8,938 nt of DNA from an uncultured Eubacterium sp. (GCA_900542385.1 UQNP01000069.1:1-8938), one strand, 5' to 3'; positions 1-6,621 are shown, counted from the stretch's first letter. A program made the numbers and translations. The notes: generated from the sequence alone by a model not told the origin.

Positions 1-28
1 AATTTTGTATTGCGGCTTATGATTTTTT

Positions 29-274
29 TTATTTTTTTTCAGCCATATCGAATTTGTCCAGTATATCTTTTGAGTCGGCATAGAAGTGGTTTCCTGCGTC
101 TGTAAGCTTTACTATCTTGGACGTCCTGATGAAAAGAAGCGTACCGAGTTCTTCTTCGAGGTTCTTTATATGATGAGTTACAGTAGGTACGGAGAGAAAA
201 AGTTCCTCTGCGGCTTTGGTGAAGTTCAGTTTATCGGCAACGCATACGAAACATTTAAGCTGTTGTGTGTTCAT
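29..274 (-). CDS. LysR-family transcriptional regulator, N-terminal DNA-binding part; frame closes at an A8 tract
   Basis: The 81 readable residues are a LysR-type winged helix-turn-helix domain. They begin MNTQQLKCFVCVADKLNFTK and continue with AAEELFLSVPTVTHHIKNLE (recognition helix) and the wing segment with LLFIRTSKIVKLTDAG, followed by the start of the linker helix. LysR proteins are usually about 300 residues and bind DNA as tetramers, with a C-terminal effector-binding domain. Here a TAA stop follows AEKK, directly after a run of eight A on the coding strand. One extra A would continue the frame as I-K-K-I-I-S-R-N-T-K to the window edge, which looks like normal LysR linker sequence. 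The gene may therefore be frameshifted, rescued by slippage, or carry a sequencing error. The ATG is preceded by AGAGGAG at good spacing. It is divergent from the ABC exporter operon and is its likely local regulator (inference). Confidence 0.8.
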   Translation of the reverse strand: MNTQQLKCFVCVADKLNFTKAAEELFLSVPTVTHHIKNLEEELGTLLFIRTSKIVKLTDAGNHFYADSKDILDKFDMAEKK

Positions 275-305
275 ATCTTTCTCCTCTGATTATGTGATAT
301 AGGAC

Positions 306-334
306 ATTATATAGATAATAGTGCGTACAATCAA
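306..334 (-). promoter_or_regulatory. Predicted sigma-70 promoter for the LysR gene
   Basis: Read on the minus strand, TTGATT (329-334) and TATAAT (306-311) are separated by exactly 17 bases. The -10 is a perfect consensus and lies about 30 bases upstream of the LysR start codon. The palindrome at 336-364 abuts the -35 element on its upstream side, which fits autoregulation. The match is by eye only. Confidence 0.6.
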
Positions 335-335
335 T

Positions 336-364
336 AACATCGTTAGAATTTATCTAACGATGTT
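336..364. promoter_or_regulatory. 12-bp perfect inverted repeat, likely operator of the divergent LysR/ABC region
   Basis: The left arm AACATCGTTAGA (336-347) and right arm TCTAACGATGTT (353-364) are perfect inverted repeats around a 5-base spacer ATTTA. The centre contains T-N11-A (344-356), the core pattern of LysR-type regulator boxes. The repeat sits between the two divergent predicted promoters, touching the LysR -35 and ending 8 bases before the -35-like hexamer of the exporter operon. A terminator is less likely, because no gene reads into it from either side, although a T-rich stretch follows on the plus strand. Confidence 0.65.
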
Positions 365-371
365 TGCTTTT

Positions 372-398
372 TTGAAATTCAAAAGGAGCGGCTATAAT
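372..398 (+). promoter_or_regulatory. Predicted promoter for the ABC exporter operon
   Basis: A perfect TATAAT -10 lies at 393-398. The best -35-like hexamer is TTGAAA (372-377), but the spacer is only 15 bases. A 17-base spacing would use the poorer TTTTGA at 370-375. A short or weak -35 next to the palindrome at 336-364 is what an activator-dependent promoter could look like, though that is inference. The transcript would carry a leader of about 85 bases before the first exporter gene. Confidence 0.5.
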
Positions 399-430
399 GA
401 TAGAATTCCTTCGATAGGGGGAAAGATAAA

Positions 431-463
431 ATGTTCAGGGCAGAGGAAAGAAAGACGATTTAA
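431..463 (+). CDS. Possible 10-codon leader ORF before the exporter operon
   Basis: An ATG at 431 opens MFRAEERKTI and stops at 461-463, 27 bases before the exporter start codon. A GGGGG stretch at about 417-421 gives a plausible but not ideal ribosome binding site. It lies inside the predicted leader transcript. Leader peptides that control drug exporters by attenuation are known (for example bmrB before bmrCD in Bacillus subtilis), but this peptide has no similarity to one that I can recognise and I see no clear terminator or antiterminator hairpin after it. It could be chance. Confidence 0.25.
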   Translation: MFRAEERKTI

Positions 464-490
464 GATTTTAAAGAAAGGAAGAGATTGATC

Positions 491-2233
491 ATGGTAAAAA
501 AACTTATGGAGTCCATAAGGGAATATAAGCGCAGTTCTGTGCTCACTTCCGTATTCGTGACTCTTGAAGTGGTGATGGAAATAATGATCCCTCTGATAAT
601 GGCTGTCATGATAGACAGAGGAATAGAGGGTAAGGACAGCGATATTCTCGTTAAATTGGGAATAGTTCTTTTGATATGCGTAGTGCTTGGAATGTTTTTC
701 GGCATAATGTCCGGAGGATTCTGTGCGGATGCTTCGACAGGATTTGCGAAAAATCTCAGGAAGGATATGTACCACAGGATACAGGATTATTCGTTTGCTA
801 ATATAGACAAATTTTCAGTGTCGAGCATAGTTACCAGGCTGACTACAGATGTGACCAACGTTCAGCTGGCATATATGATGATAATAAGGGTGGCGGTAAG
901 AGCGCCTCTCATGCTGATATTTTCCATTGCGGCGTCATGCGTGATAAATGCAAGGCTGACGCTTATATTTGTTGCGGCGATCCCGATACTTGGTTTTGGG
1001 CTTTACTTGATAGCTACGAAATCCCATCCGTATTTTGAGAAGGTTTTTAAAATATATGACCATCTCAACGGAGTGGTGCAGGAGAACGTTTCTGCAACAA
1101 GAGTCGTGAAGTCTTTTGTCAGACAGGATATGGAGATGAAAAAATTTGGCTCGGTATCCGGAAATATATACAGGACATTCAGCAAAGCTGAAGGAACTGT
1201 GGCTTATAACATGCCTCTCATGCAGTTTGCAATATATGGGTGCCTCCTTTTGATATGCTGGCTCGGAGCTAAGATGATAATAATGTCAGGCGGAACTGAG
1301 ATGACTACAGGGGAGCTTTCAAGTCTTATCGCCTATGCGATGACGGTCTTGAGCTGTCTTATGATGCTCTCCATGATCCTCGTAATGGTGAACATGGCGA
1401 GGGCGTCGATGGAGAGGATAGTAGAGATACTGGAAGAAGAAATAAATCTGAACGATCCGGATGATCCTGTCATGAGTGTCAAGGATGGAAGTATTCAGTT
1501 CAAAAATGTCGATTTCGGATACAGAGGAAAAGACGGCAAACAATGTCTAAAGGATATATCTTTGGATATACCTTCCGGAGCTACTCTCGGAATAATAGGC
1601 GCGACGGGAAGCGGAAAGAGCTCTCTTGTACAGCTTATTCCAAGGCTTTATGACGTTACTGAAGGCTCTGTATGCGTAGGCGGAAAAGATGTAAGAGACT
1701 ATGACCTGTTTACCCTTAGAAATGAAGTCGCCATGGTGCTTCAGAAAAATGAGCTCTTTTCAGGGTCCATAAGAGACAATCTGAGGTGGGGCAATGAAAA
1801 CGCTGCGCAGGAGGAAATAGAAAAAGCGTGCAGACTTGCACAGGCGGATTCTTTTATCGAAGCCTTTCCTGACGGATACGATACATATATAGAGCAGGGC
1901 GGGACCAATGTGTCGGGAGGACAGAAGCAGAGACTCTGCATAGCGAGAGCATTGCTTAAAAAGCCGAAGATCCTGATACTGGATGATTCCACCAGCGCTG
2001 TAGATACTAAAACCGATGCAATGATAAGAAAGGCATTCAGAGAAGAGATCCCTGACACGACGAAAATAATAATAGCGCAGAGGATTTCCTCTGTTGAAGA
2101 TGCCGATATCATAGCTGTTATGGACAACGGTATGATCACAGCAGTAGGCTCTCACGAAGAACTTTTGAAATCAAATGATATATACAGGGAGATATACGAA
2201 TCACAGACGAAGGGGGATGACAGGGATGAATAG
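491..2233 (+). CDS. ABC exporter half-transporter with degenerate ATP site (heterodimer subunit 1)
   Basis: This 580-residue protein is a type IV (ABCB-like) half exporter. An N-terminal membrane domain of about six helices (residues 1 to about 320) is followed by a nucleotide-binding domain. Visible motifs are Walker A GATGSGKSS (370-378), Q-loop Gln418, signature VSGGQ (474-478) and Walker B ILILDDS. The catalytic Glu is replaced by Asp499 and the switch His by Gln530 (IIAQRISS). Those two changes are typical of the degenerate subunit of heterodimeric multidrug exporters such as BmrCD, LmrCD and TM287/288. The ATG at 491 is preferred, with GGAAGAG upstream. A TTG at 485 is an alternative that would add two residues. 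The gene overlaps the next by 8 bases, which suggests translational coupling. Substrate is unknown; drug or lipid-like compounds are inferred from the family. Confidence 0.93.
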   Translation: MVKKLMESIREYKRSSVLTSVFVTLEVVMEIMIPLIMAVMIDRGIEGKDSDILVKLGIVLLICVVLGMFFGIMSGGFCADASTGFAKNLRKDMYHRIQDYSFANIDKFSVSSIVTRLTTDVTNVQLAYMMIIRVAVRAPLMLIFSIAASCVINARLTLIFVAAIPILGFGLYLIATKSHPYFEKVFKIYDHLNGVVQENVSATRVVKSFVRQDMEMKKFGSVSGNIYRTFSKAEGTVAYNMPLMQFAIYGCLLLICWLGAKMIIMSGGTEMTTGELSSLIAYAMTVLSCLMMLSMILVMVNMARASMERIVEILEEEINLNDPDDPVMSVKDGSIQFKNVDFGYRGKDGKQCLKDISLDIPSGATLGIIGATGSGKSSLVQLIPRLYDVTEGSVCVGGKDVRDYDLFTLRNEVAMVLQKNELFSGSIRDNLRWGNENAAQEEIEKACRLAQADSFIEAFPDGYDTYIEQGGTNVSGGQKQRLCIARALLKKPKILILDDSTSAVDTKTDAMIRKAFREEIPDTTKIIIAQRISSVEDADIIAVMDNGMITAVGSHEELLKSNDIYREIYESQTKGDDRDE

Positions 2234-4088
2234 ATTCAAAGATACGCTTGGTACGGTAAAGCGTCTTATGTCGTATATAATAATGCGTCATAAGTTTATT
2301 TTTACAGTTGTGGTTGTATGTGTGCTTCTGAATTCGTTTGTAACTGTTGCCAGCTCGGTGTATATGCAGATACTTATAGATGATTACATCACTCCGCTCA
2401 TAACAGAAGAGGCTCCGGTGCTGACGGGGATGATATATTCTCTGATCGTAATAGGGATCATATATGCGGTCGGAGTTTTGTCGGCGCTGATATACAACAA
2501 GATGATGGTCAAAGTATCTCAGGGAACGCTTAAGGATATAAGAGATGATATGTTTTCTCATATGCAGAAGCTGCCTGTAAGGTATTTTGATACTCATACC
2601 CACGGAGATATAATGAGCCATTACACCAACGATACTGATACTCTCAGACAGTTCATCTCTCAGGGACTGCCTCAGTTTATCTCATCTTTTGTGACGATAA
2701 TATTCGTTGTAGCATCGATGATAGTGAGCAACATACCGCTTACCCTGCTTGTTATGGCAGTAACTGCTGTAATAGTGACAGTGACTAAAAAAATAGGAGG
2801 CGCAAGTGCGAAGTATTTCATAAGGCAGCAGAAGACGCTGGGAAATGTTACAGGGTTTATCGAAGAGATGGTAAATGGACAGAAAGTCATAAAAGTGTTC
2901 TGCCATGAAGAAAAGGCGAAGCAGGGATTTGATGAAGAAAATGAAAAGCTTTTTTGCGATGCTGATATGGCAAATAAATTCGGTAATATACTGATGCCGG
3001 CAGTTATGCAGCTGGGTAATCTTCAGTATGTCCTAATAGCGCTTATAGGCGGACTTATGGCGATTGGAGGAGTAGGAGGCGTGACCGTTGGCATGATAGT
3101 AGCTTTCCTTAACCTTTCGAAAGCTTTCTGTATGCCTATATCGCAGATTGGTCAGCAGATAAGTATGGTCGCGATGGCTCTTGCAGGAGCGAAGAGAATT
3201 TTTGAGCTCATTGATGAGGAGCCGGAAAAAGACGGCGGGTATATCACTCTCGAAAAGATAGACGGAAAGAAAACGGCAGACTCTAAAGATGCAGGGGAGC
3301 CTGCAAAACTTGTGTGGAAAGACGACAGCGGAAGCGATGTGAGTTATACGGAGCTGAAAGGAAATATAGAGTTCAAGCATGTTGATTTCGGCTACGAGAA
3401 AGGCAAAGAAATACTGCATGATATAAATATCAGGGCCTTGTCAGGTGAAAAGGTGGCCTTTGTAGGAGCAACGGGCGCCGGAAAGACTACCATCACCAAC
3501 CTGATAAACAGATTTTACGATATAACTGCCGGGAGCATAACCTATGACGGGATAGATATAAGCAGGATAAAAAAAGAAGATCTGAGACGTTCCATGGGTA
3601 TAGTTCTTCAGGATGTAAATCTGTTTACGGGAACAGTGATGGAGAATATCAGATACGGTAAACTTGATGCAACGGATGAGGAGTGTATAGAAGCGGCAAA
3701 GCTTGCCAATGCAGATGATTTTATAAAACGTCTGCCTGATGGATATGATACGGTGCTGACTCAGAATGGTGCAGGGCTTTCTCAGGGGCAGAGACAGCTG
3801 ATATCCATTGCAAGAGCGGCAGTGGCAGACCCGCCTGTAATGATACTGGATGAGGCTACATCATCGATAGATACCAGAACTGAAGCTCTGGTGCAGGAAG
3901 GAATGGATAATCTGATGAAAGGAAGGACAGTGTTTGTGATCGCTCACAGATTGTCCACGGTAAAAAATTCAGATGAGATAATAGTGCTGGATCACGGACA
4001 TATAATAGAAAAAGGAACGCACCGTGAGCTTATCGATAAAGGCGGTGTTTACTGCGGACTTTATACGGGAGCCTTTGAACTTGAATAG
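2226..4088 (+). CDS. ABC exporter half-transporter with catalytic ATP site (heterodimer subunit 2)
   Basis: A 620-residue half exporter: membrane domain of about six helices (residues 1 to about 335), a family-typical linker of about 55 charged residues, then the ATPase domain. Walker A is GATGAGKTT (414-422), Walker B VMILDEATSS with catalytic Glu543, and the switch His is His574 (IAHRLST). The signature is LSQGQ (518-522) instead of LSGGQ. Because ATP sites form across the dimer, this altered signature would complete the degenerate site built from subunit 1, while subunit 1's intact VSGGQ completes the catalytic site here. ATG 2226 has an AAGGGGG ribosome binding site at suitable distance inside the previous gene. 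ATG 2217 in the same frame is too close to that site. The pair is very probably an obligate heterodimer that exports small molecules. Confidence 0.93.
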   Translation: MNRFKDTLGTVKRLMSYIIMRHKFIFTVVVVCVLLNSFVTVASSVYMQILIDDYITPLITEEAPVLTGMIYSLIVIGIIYAVGVLSALIYNKMMVKVSQGTLKDIRDDMFSHMQKLPVRYFDTHTHGDIMSHYTNDTDTLRQFISQGLPQFISSFVTIIFVVASMIVSNIPLTLLVMAVTAVIVTVTKKIGGASAKYFIRQQKTLGNVTGFIEEMVNGQKVIKVFCHEEKAKQGFDEENEKLFCDADMANKFGNILMPAVMQLGNLQYVLIALIGGLMAIGGVGGVTVGMIVAFLNLSKAFCMPISQIGQQISMVAMALAGAKRIFELIDEEPEKDGGYITLEKIDGKKTADSKDAGEPAKLVWKDDSGSDVSYTELKGNIEFKHVDFGYEKGKEILHDINIRALSGEKVAFVGATGAGKTTITNLINRFYDITAGSITYDGIDISRIKKEDLRRSMGIVLQDVNLFTGTVMENIRYGKLDATDEECIEAAKLANADDFIKRLPDGYDTVLTQNGAGLSQGQRQLISIARAAVADPPVMILDEATSSIDTRTEALVQEGMDNLMKGRTVFVIAHRLSTVKNSDEIIVLDHGHIIEKGTHRELIDKGGVYCGLYTGAFELE

Positions 4089-4108
4089 GATTTGAACGGG
4101 ATTTACAT

Positions 4109-4157
4109 AAAAAAGCTGTTGCTTAGTTGATCGGCAGATCGATCAGGCAACAGCTTT
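4109..4157 (-). terminator. Intrinsic terminator of the hom / SEC-C unit, possibly bidirectional
   Basis: The arms AAAGCTGTTGC (4112-4122) and GCAACAGCTTT (4147-4157) pair perfectly, and the inner TGATCG (4128-4133) and CGATCA (4140-4145) extend the stem past a bulge. On the minus strand the stem ends in a run of six T (4109-4114), as expected for an intrinsic terminator of the leftward genes. On the plus strand only three T follow, so termination of the ABC operon here would be weaker. Confidence 0.75.
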
Positions 4158-4182
4158 CGTCTGCTTATGAGAATGGTTTGAC

Positions 4183-4228
4183 GGGGGAATTACATCAGCT
4201 CACTTTGTTCGCTGTGTCAATTCCTCCC
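4183..4228. repeat. Stem-loop overlapping the 3' end of the SEC-C gene
   Basis: GGGGGAATT (4183-4191) pairs with AATTCCTCCC (4219-4228) with one bulged base. CAGC and GCTG inside can add a second short stem. The stop codon of the SEC-C gene lies at the base of the right arm. No T run follows on either strand, so it is not a terminator by itself. It may stabilise the 3' end or assist the terminator at 4109-4157. Confidence 0.4.
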
Positions 4229-4717
4229 GCAGCAGTGTTTGTATTTTTTACCGCTGCCGCATGGGCATGGGTCGTTTCGTCCTATTTTAGGGCTCTCTCT
4301 TCTCACTGTTTTTGACTGTTTGTATTTCTTCGTGATTTCCTGTATCTTGTCTTCGCCCAGGATGTCGAGCCACTGAGGAAGTCCGTACAGATAGTCGGCA
4401 CCGGCTTCGAGCATATTGTAAAACAGTGTTTCAGGTACTATTTCTATTTCAACCTGGGAATCTTCATCAAAGTTTTCGAAATCATTATTGTTTTTCAGGC
4501 TTGTATCGACACCATCCAGGAAACCCATGAAAATCACGGGACGAACTTCGTATTTTTCCGATAATTCTTTTAAAGTTCCTGTAATTTTTTCGTTTGGTCT
4601 GTCGAGGATGTCGCTGTATATTTTAGTTTCCGCTTCGCTGTACTCTTTCCAGAAGTCGCGGAAAGTTTCTTCAGTTTGATTTTCAATCAAGTCTTTCCAT
4701 TGTTCGAATAAAGTCAT
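4217..4717 (-). CDS. SEC-C motif protein of unknown function
   Basis: A 166-residue soluble, acidic protein. The C-terminus carries a SEC-C zinc-binding motif: [19 protein letters not shown], with Cys151, Cys153, Cys162 and Cys163 in the C-x-C-x8-C-C pattern found at the end of SecA and in many stand-alone proteins. The first 140 or so residues show no motif I can name. They are rich in Glu, Lys and aromatic residues and have no signal peptide or membrane segment. ATG 4717 is chosen because GGGAGG precedes it at good distance; an upstream TTG at 4735 would place the ribosome site inside the gene. It starts 18 bases after the hom stop, so the two are probably co-transcribed. Its role is unknown; a SEC-C tail is compatible with ribosome or nascent-protein binding, but that is only family knowledge. 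Confidence 0.85.
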   Translation of the reverse strand: MTLFEQWKDLIENQTEETFRDFWKEYSEAETKIYSDILDRPNEKITGTLKELSEKYEVRPVIFMGFLDGVDTSLKNNNDFENFDEDSQVEIEIVPETLFYNMLEAGADYLYGLPQWLDILGEDKIQEITKKYKQSKTVRRESPKIGRNDPCPCGSGKKYKHCCGRN

Positions 4718-4735
4718 TTTCAGCCTCCCGTTCAA

Positions 4736-5710
4736 TTACTTTAGGATAGATTTTGATATTTCTATGACATCGCCCATCACGGCGCTTCCCGTAGGGAGCG
4801 GACCGGCGCCTTTTCCGTAGAACATTACATCATCCACTGCATTGCCCTTTACAAATACAGCGTTGAATTCTTTGTTTATGTTTGCAAGAGGATGCGTAGC
4901 GCTTATATACATAGGGCGCACTTCGTATTCGATCTCTCCGTCATCGTTCTTTTTAGCGTGAGCGATCAGCTTTATTTTGCAGCCGTTGGATCTGGCTTCT
5001 TCTATCTTTTCTTTCGTTATCTCAGTTATGCCTGTAGTCGGGATATCGTCCGGAGCCACATATTTGTTGAACATGAGAGCTATAAGTATGGAGAGTTTAT
5101 TTGCAGCATCTATACCTTCTACATCCGCTGTAGGATCAGCTTCCGCAAAACCCTGTTCCTGAGCGTCTTTAAGTGCAGTCTCATAATCAAGACCTTCTTT
5201 CGTCATCATAGTCAGGATATAGTTTGTTGTGCCGTTGAGTATACCCATGACTTCTTCGAATTTGTTCGCTCTCAAAGGACCTGTGAGAGTTCCGAGGATA
5301 GGTATGCCGCCTCCGACGCTTGCTTCAAATTTGAGCATAACATTGTTTTCGTCAGCTGTTTTGGTGAGCTCATTATAATTTGCAGCAAGTGCAGCTTTGT
5401 TGGCGGTTACAACGTGTTTTCCGTTTCTCATAGCTGAAAGCATGAATGAAGTTGCAGGTTCTATGCCGCCTAAAAGTTCAATTACTATATCGATATCAGG
5501 ATCCTTAAAAATATCATCAGGGTCCATAGTGAATTTATTTTTGTCTACTTTTATGCCTCTGTCTCTTTCGGTATCTTTTTCGAGAATTTTTACGATCTCC
5601 ACCTTTGCTCCAAGAGTGGATTCTACTTCCTCTCTGTTCATTTCGAGAGTTTTGTAAGTTCCCGTTCCTATATTTCCGAGTCCGAGAAGTCCTATTTTGA
5701 TTGTTCTCAT
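4736..5710 (-). CDS. hom: Homoserine dehydrogenase, short form without ACT domain
   Basis: It reduces aspartate semialdehyde to homoserine with NAD(P)H, the branch point to threonine and methionine, in the cytoplasm. The 324 residues show an N-terminal Rossmann fold with GLGNIG (10-15), the conserved TANKA with Lys105, GILNGTTNYIL (156-166), and the catalytic pair Asp201/Lys205 in DVEGIDAANK, spaced as in the yeast enzyme. The protein stops at the end of the catalytic domain (MGDVIEISKSILK). The usual C-terminal ACT domain of about 80 to 100 residues, which senses threonine in many bacterial enzymes, is missing, so direct threonine feedback may be absent or supplied otherwise (inference). ATG 5710 is preferred because GGAGG lies just upstream; an ORF extension to 5794 crosses the promoter. 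No thrB or thrC lies beside it; the next gene is a SEC-C protein. Confidence 0.95.
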   Translation of the reverse strand: MRTIKIGLLGLGNIGTGTYKTLEMNREEVESTLGAKVEIVKILEKDTERDRGIKVDKNKFTMDPDDIFKDPDIDIVIELLGGIEPATSFMLSAMRNGKHVVTANKAALAANYNELTKTADENNVMLKFEASVGGGIPILGTLTGPLRANKFEEVMGILNGTTNYILTMMTKEGLDYETALKDAQEQGFAEADPTADVEGIDAANKLSILIALMFNKYVAPDDIPTTGITEITKEKIEEARSNGCKIKLIAHAKKNDDGEIEYEVRPMYISATHPLANINKEFNAVFVKGNAVDDVMFYGKGAGPLPTGSAVMGDVIEISKSILK

Positions 5711-5740
5711 TATTGAAACCTCCATAATTACTACCAATTG

Positions 5741-5769
5741 ATTATATAACAAAGTTGCAAGTTTGTCTT
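5741..5769 (-). promoter_or_regulatory. Predicted promoter for hom
   Basis: On the minus strand AAGACA (5764-5769) and TATAAT (5741-5746) are 17 bases apart. The -10 is perfect and the -35 matches four of six consensus positions. The leader to the hom start codon would be short, about 25 bases, leaving no room for a T-box or riboswitch downstream of this start. Confidence 0.55.
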
Positions 5770-5784
5770 GTGTTTTTTTGCCGT

Positions 5785-5889
5785 ATATCAGCAAAGCAGC
5801 CGGAAGTGCAGAAAGTCTTGTGCCGAGGCGGAGCCATTGTAAGGCCGTGGATGGACTGGGAGGGAAAGTGCTTGCCTGCGGATTTTTTT
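5785..5889. other. G+C-rich non-genic block, possible dispersed repeat or small structured RNA
   Basis: This stretch stands out from its A+T-rich surroundings. It lies between the hom promoter and the trmL promoter. It is open in a plus-strand frame ending in a TGA at about 5900 (includes the residues GGAIVRPWMDWEGKC) and in a minus-strand frame (includes MAPPRHKTFCTSG). Neither has a convincing start and ribosome binding site. CCGAGGC (5823-5829) can pair with GCCTGCGG (5874-5881, one bulge), followed after one base by seven T (5883-5889), a terminator-like end on the plus strand. A mobile or dispersed repeat, a decayed gene or a small RNA are all possible. The rest of 5890-5970 is A-rich and shows nothing. 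Confidence 0.35.
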
Positions 5890-5971
5890 AAACGAATATC
5901 GTGAAGACTTGTAAAAAAAGGTAATGTCCATAAAATGATGGATATACGATAAAGCAGAACAAAAAAGCGAT

Positions 5972-6000
5972 CTGATACCTACATAGGGTATGATTATAAT
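5972..6000 (+). promoter_or_regulatory. Predicted promoter for trmL
   Basis: CTGATA (5972-5977) and TATAAT (5995-6000) have a 17-base spacer, with a perfect -10 and a four-of-six -35. The spacer contains an imperfect inverted repeat, ATACC...GGTAT, that could bind a repressor, but it is short and could be chance. The leader to the trmL start would be about 120 bases. Confidence 0.45.
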
Positions 6001-6078
6001 TGCATTCGTAATTGAATATTTACGATCTGAACACTAATTCGCACTGCCCGCTACCTGTACAAGTTCAAATCCAAGTTG

Positions 6079-6098
6079 ACTTTTGCCGGAGCAAAAGT
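6079..6098 (+). other. Perfect 8-bp hairpin in the trmL leader
   Basis: ACTTTTGC (6079-6086) and GCAAAAGT (6091-6098) pair perfectly around the tetraloop CGGA, 30 bases before the trmL start codon. No T run follows on either strand, so it is not a terminator. A direct repeat AAAAGTAA (6093-6100 and 6107-6114) overlaps its right arm. It could influence mRNA stability or ribosome access. Confidence 0.4.
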
Positions 6099-6128
6099 AA
6101 AATAGTAAAAGTAAGAAAGGAGAGACAA

Positions 6129-6599
6129 ATGGCTATTCATATAGTTCTCGTAGAGCCGGAGATACCGCCTAACACTGGAAATATTGCAAGAAGCTGTGCT
6201 GCGACGGGAGCACATCTTCACCTTGTGAAACCTCTGGGGTTTTCAATAGATGACAGAAGTCTTAAGAGGGCGGGCCTGGATTACTGGCCTTTTGTAAAAT
6301 TGAGCGTTCATGAAGATCTTGCTTCTTTTATGGATGAGTATGATGACAGAAGGATGTATCTTGCGACGACAAAAGGAGTGAATAAGTATACGGATATTTC
6401 TTACAAAGACGAAGACATGCTGCTTTTCGGGCGGGAAACCAGAGGGCTGCCTAAAAATCTTATAGAAGAAAAAAAGACGGATACCATAAGGATACCTATG
6501 AGTGAGGATACAAGGCTTCGTTCGCTGAACCTGGCAAACTCGGTAAATATAGTCCTGTTTGAAGCCTTAAGACAACTGGGGTTCCCGGCTTTGAAATAA
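6129..6599 (+). CDS. trmL: tRNA (cytidine/uridine-34) 2'-O-methyltransferase TrmL
   Basis: The enzyme methylates the ribose of the wobble nucleotide of tRNA-Leu isoacceptors, using S-adenosylmethionine, in the cytoplasm. At 156 residues it matches the length of E. coli TrmL (157). SPOUT-family (trefoil knot) motifs are all present: PPNTGNIARSC (13-23) with Asn15 and Arg21, LLFGRETRGLP (98-108), and the SAM-binding knot IPMSEDTRLRSLNLANSV (122-139). ATG 6129 is set by AGGAG at 6118-6122; the frame is open further upstream to 6012, but that extension covers the leader and lacks a ribosome site. rpoN follows 70 bases downstream with a promoter of its own, so the two may be independently transcribed. 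Confidence 0.95.
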   Translation: MAIHIVLVEPEIPPNTGNIARSCAATGAHLHLVKPLGFSIDDRSLKRAGLDYWPFVKLSVHEDLASFMDEYDDRRMYLATTKGVNKYTDISYKDEDMLLFGRETRGLPKNLIEEKKTDTIRIPMSEDTRLRSLNLANSVNIVLFEALRQLGFPALK

Positions 6600-6621
6600 A
6601 AAACTAAAGACGTTCAAATGA

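Noticed and set aside
336..371. Intrinsic terminator reading of the 12-bp palindrome followed by a T-rich stretch
   Set aside because: No gene reads rightward into it; it lies between divergent promoters, so an operator is the better explanation.
2136..2621. Minus-strand open frame of 161 codons antisense to the two ABC genes
   Set aside because: It is rich in His, Tyr and Arg with no domain and no ribosome site, and is a shadow of the ABC coding frames.
4892..5437. Long plus-strand open frame of 181 codons antisense to hom
   Set aside because: It lies wholly inside the well-supported hom gene, has no ribosome site, and its composition is that of a shadow frame.
5711..5970. T-box or amino-acid riboswitch controlling hom
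   Set aside because: No T-box consensus (GGTGG-ACCGCG type) or known riboswitch core is visible on the minus strand, and the predicted promoter leaves only about 25 bases of leader.
6040..6100. tRNA-like segment with GTTCAAATCC resembling a T-loop before a G+C-rich 3' end
   Set aside because: The bases flanking the putative T-loop do not pair as a 5-bp stem, and no acceptor, D or anticodon stems can be drawn. The match is to the loop only.
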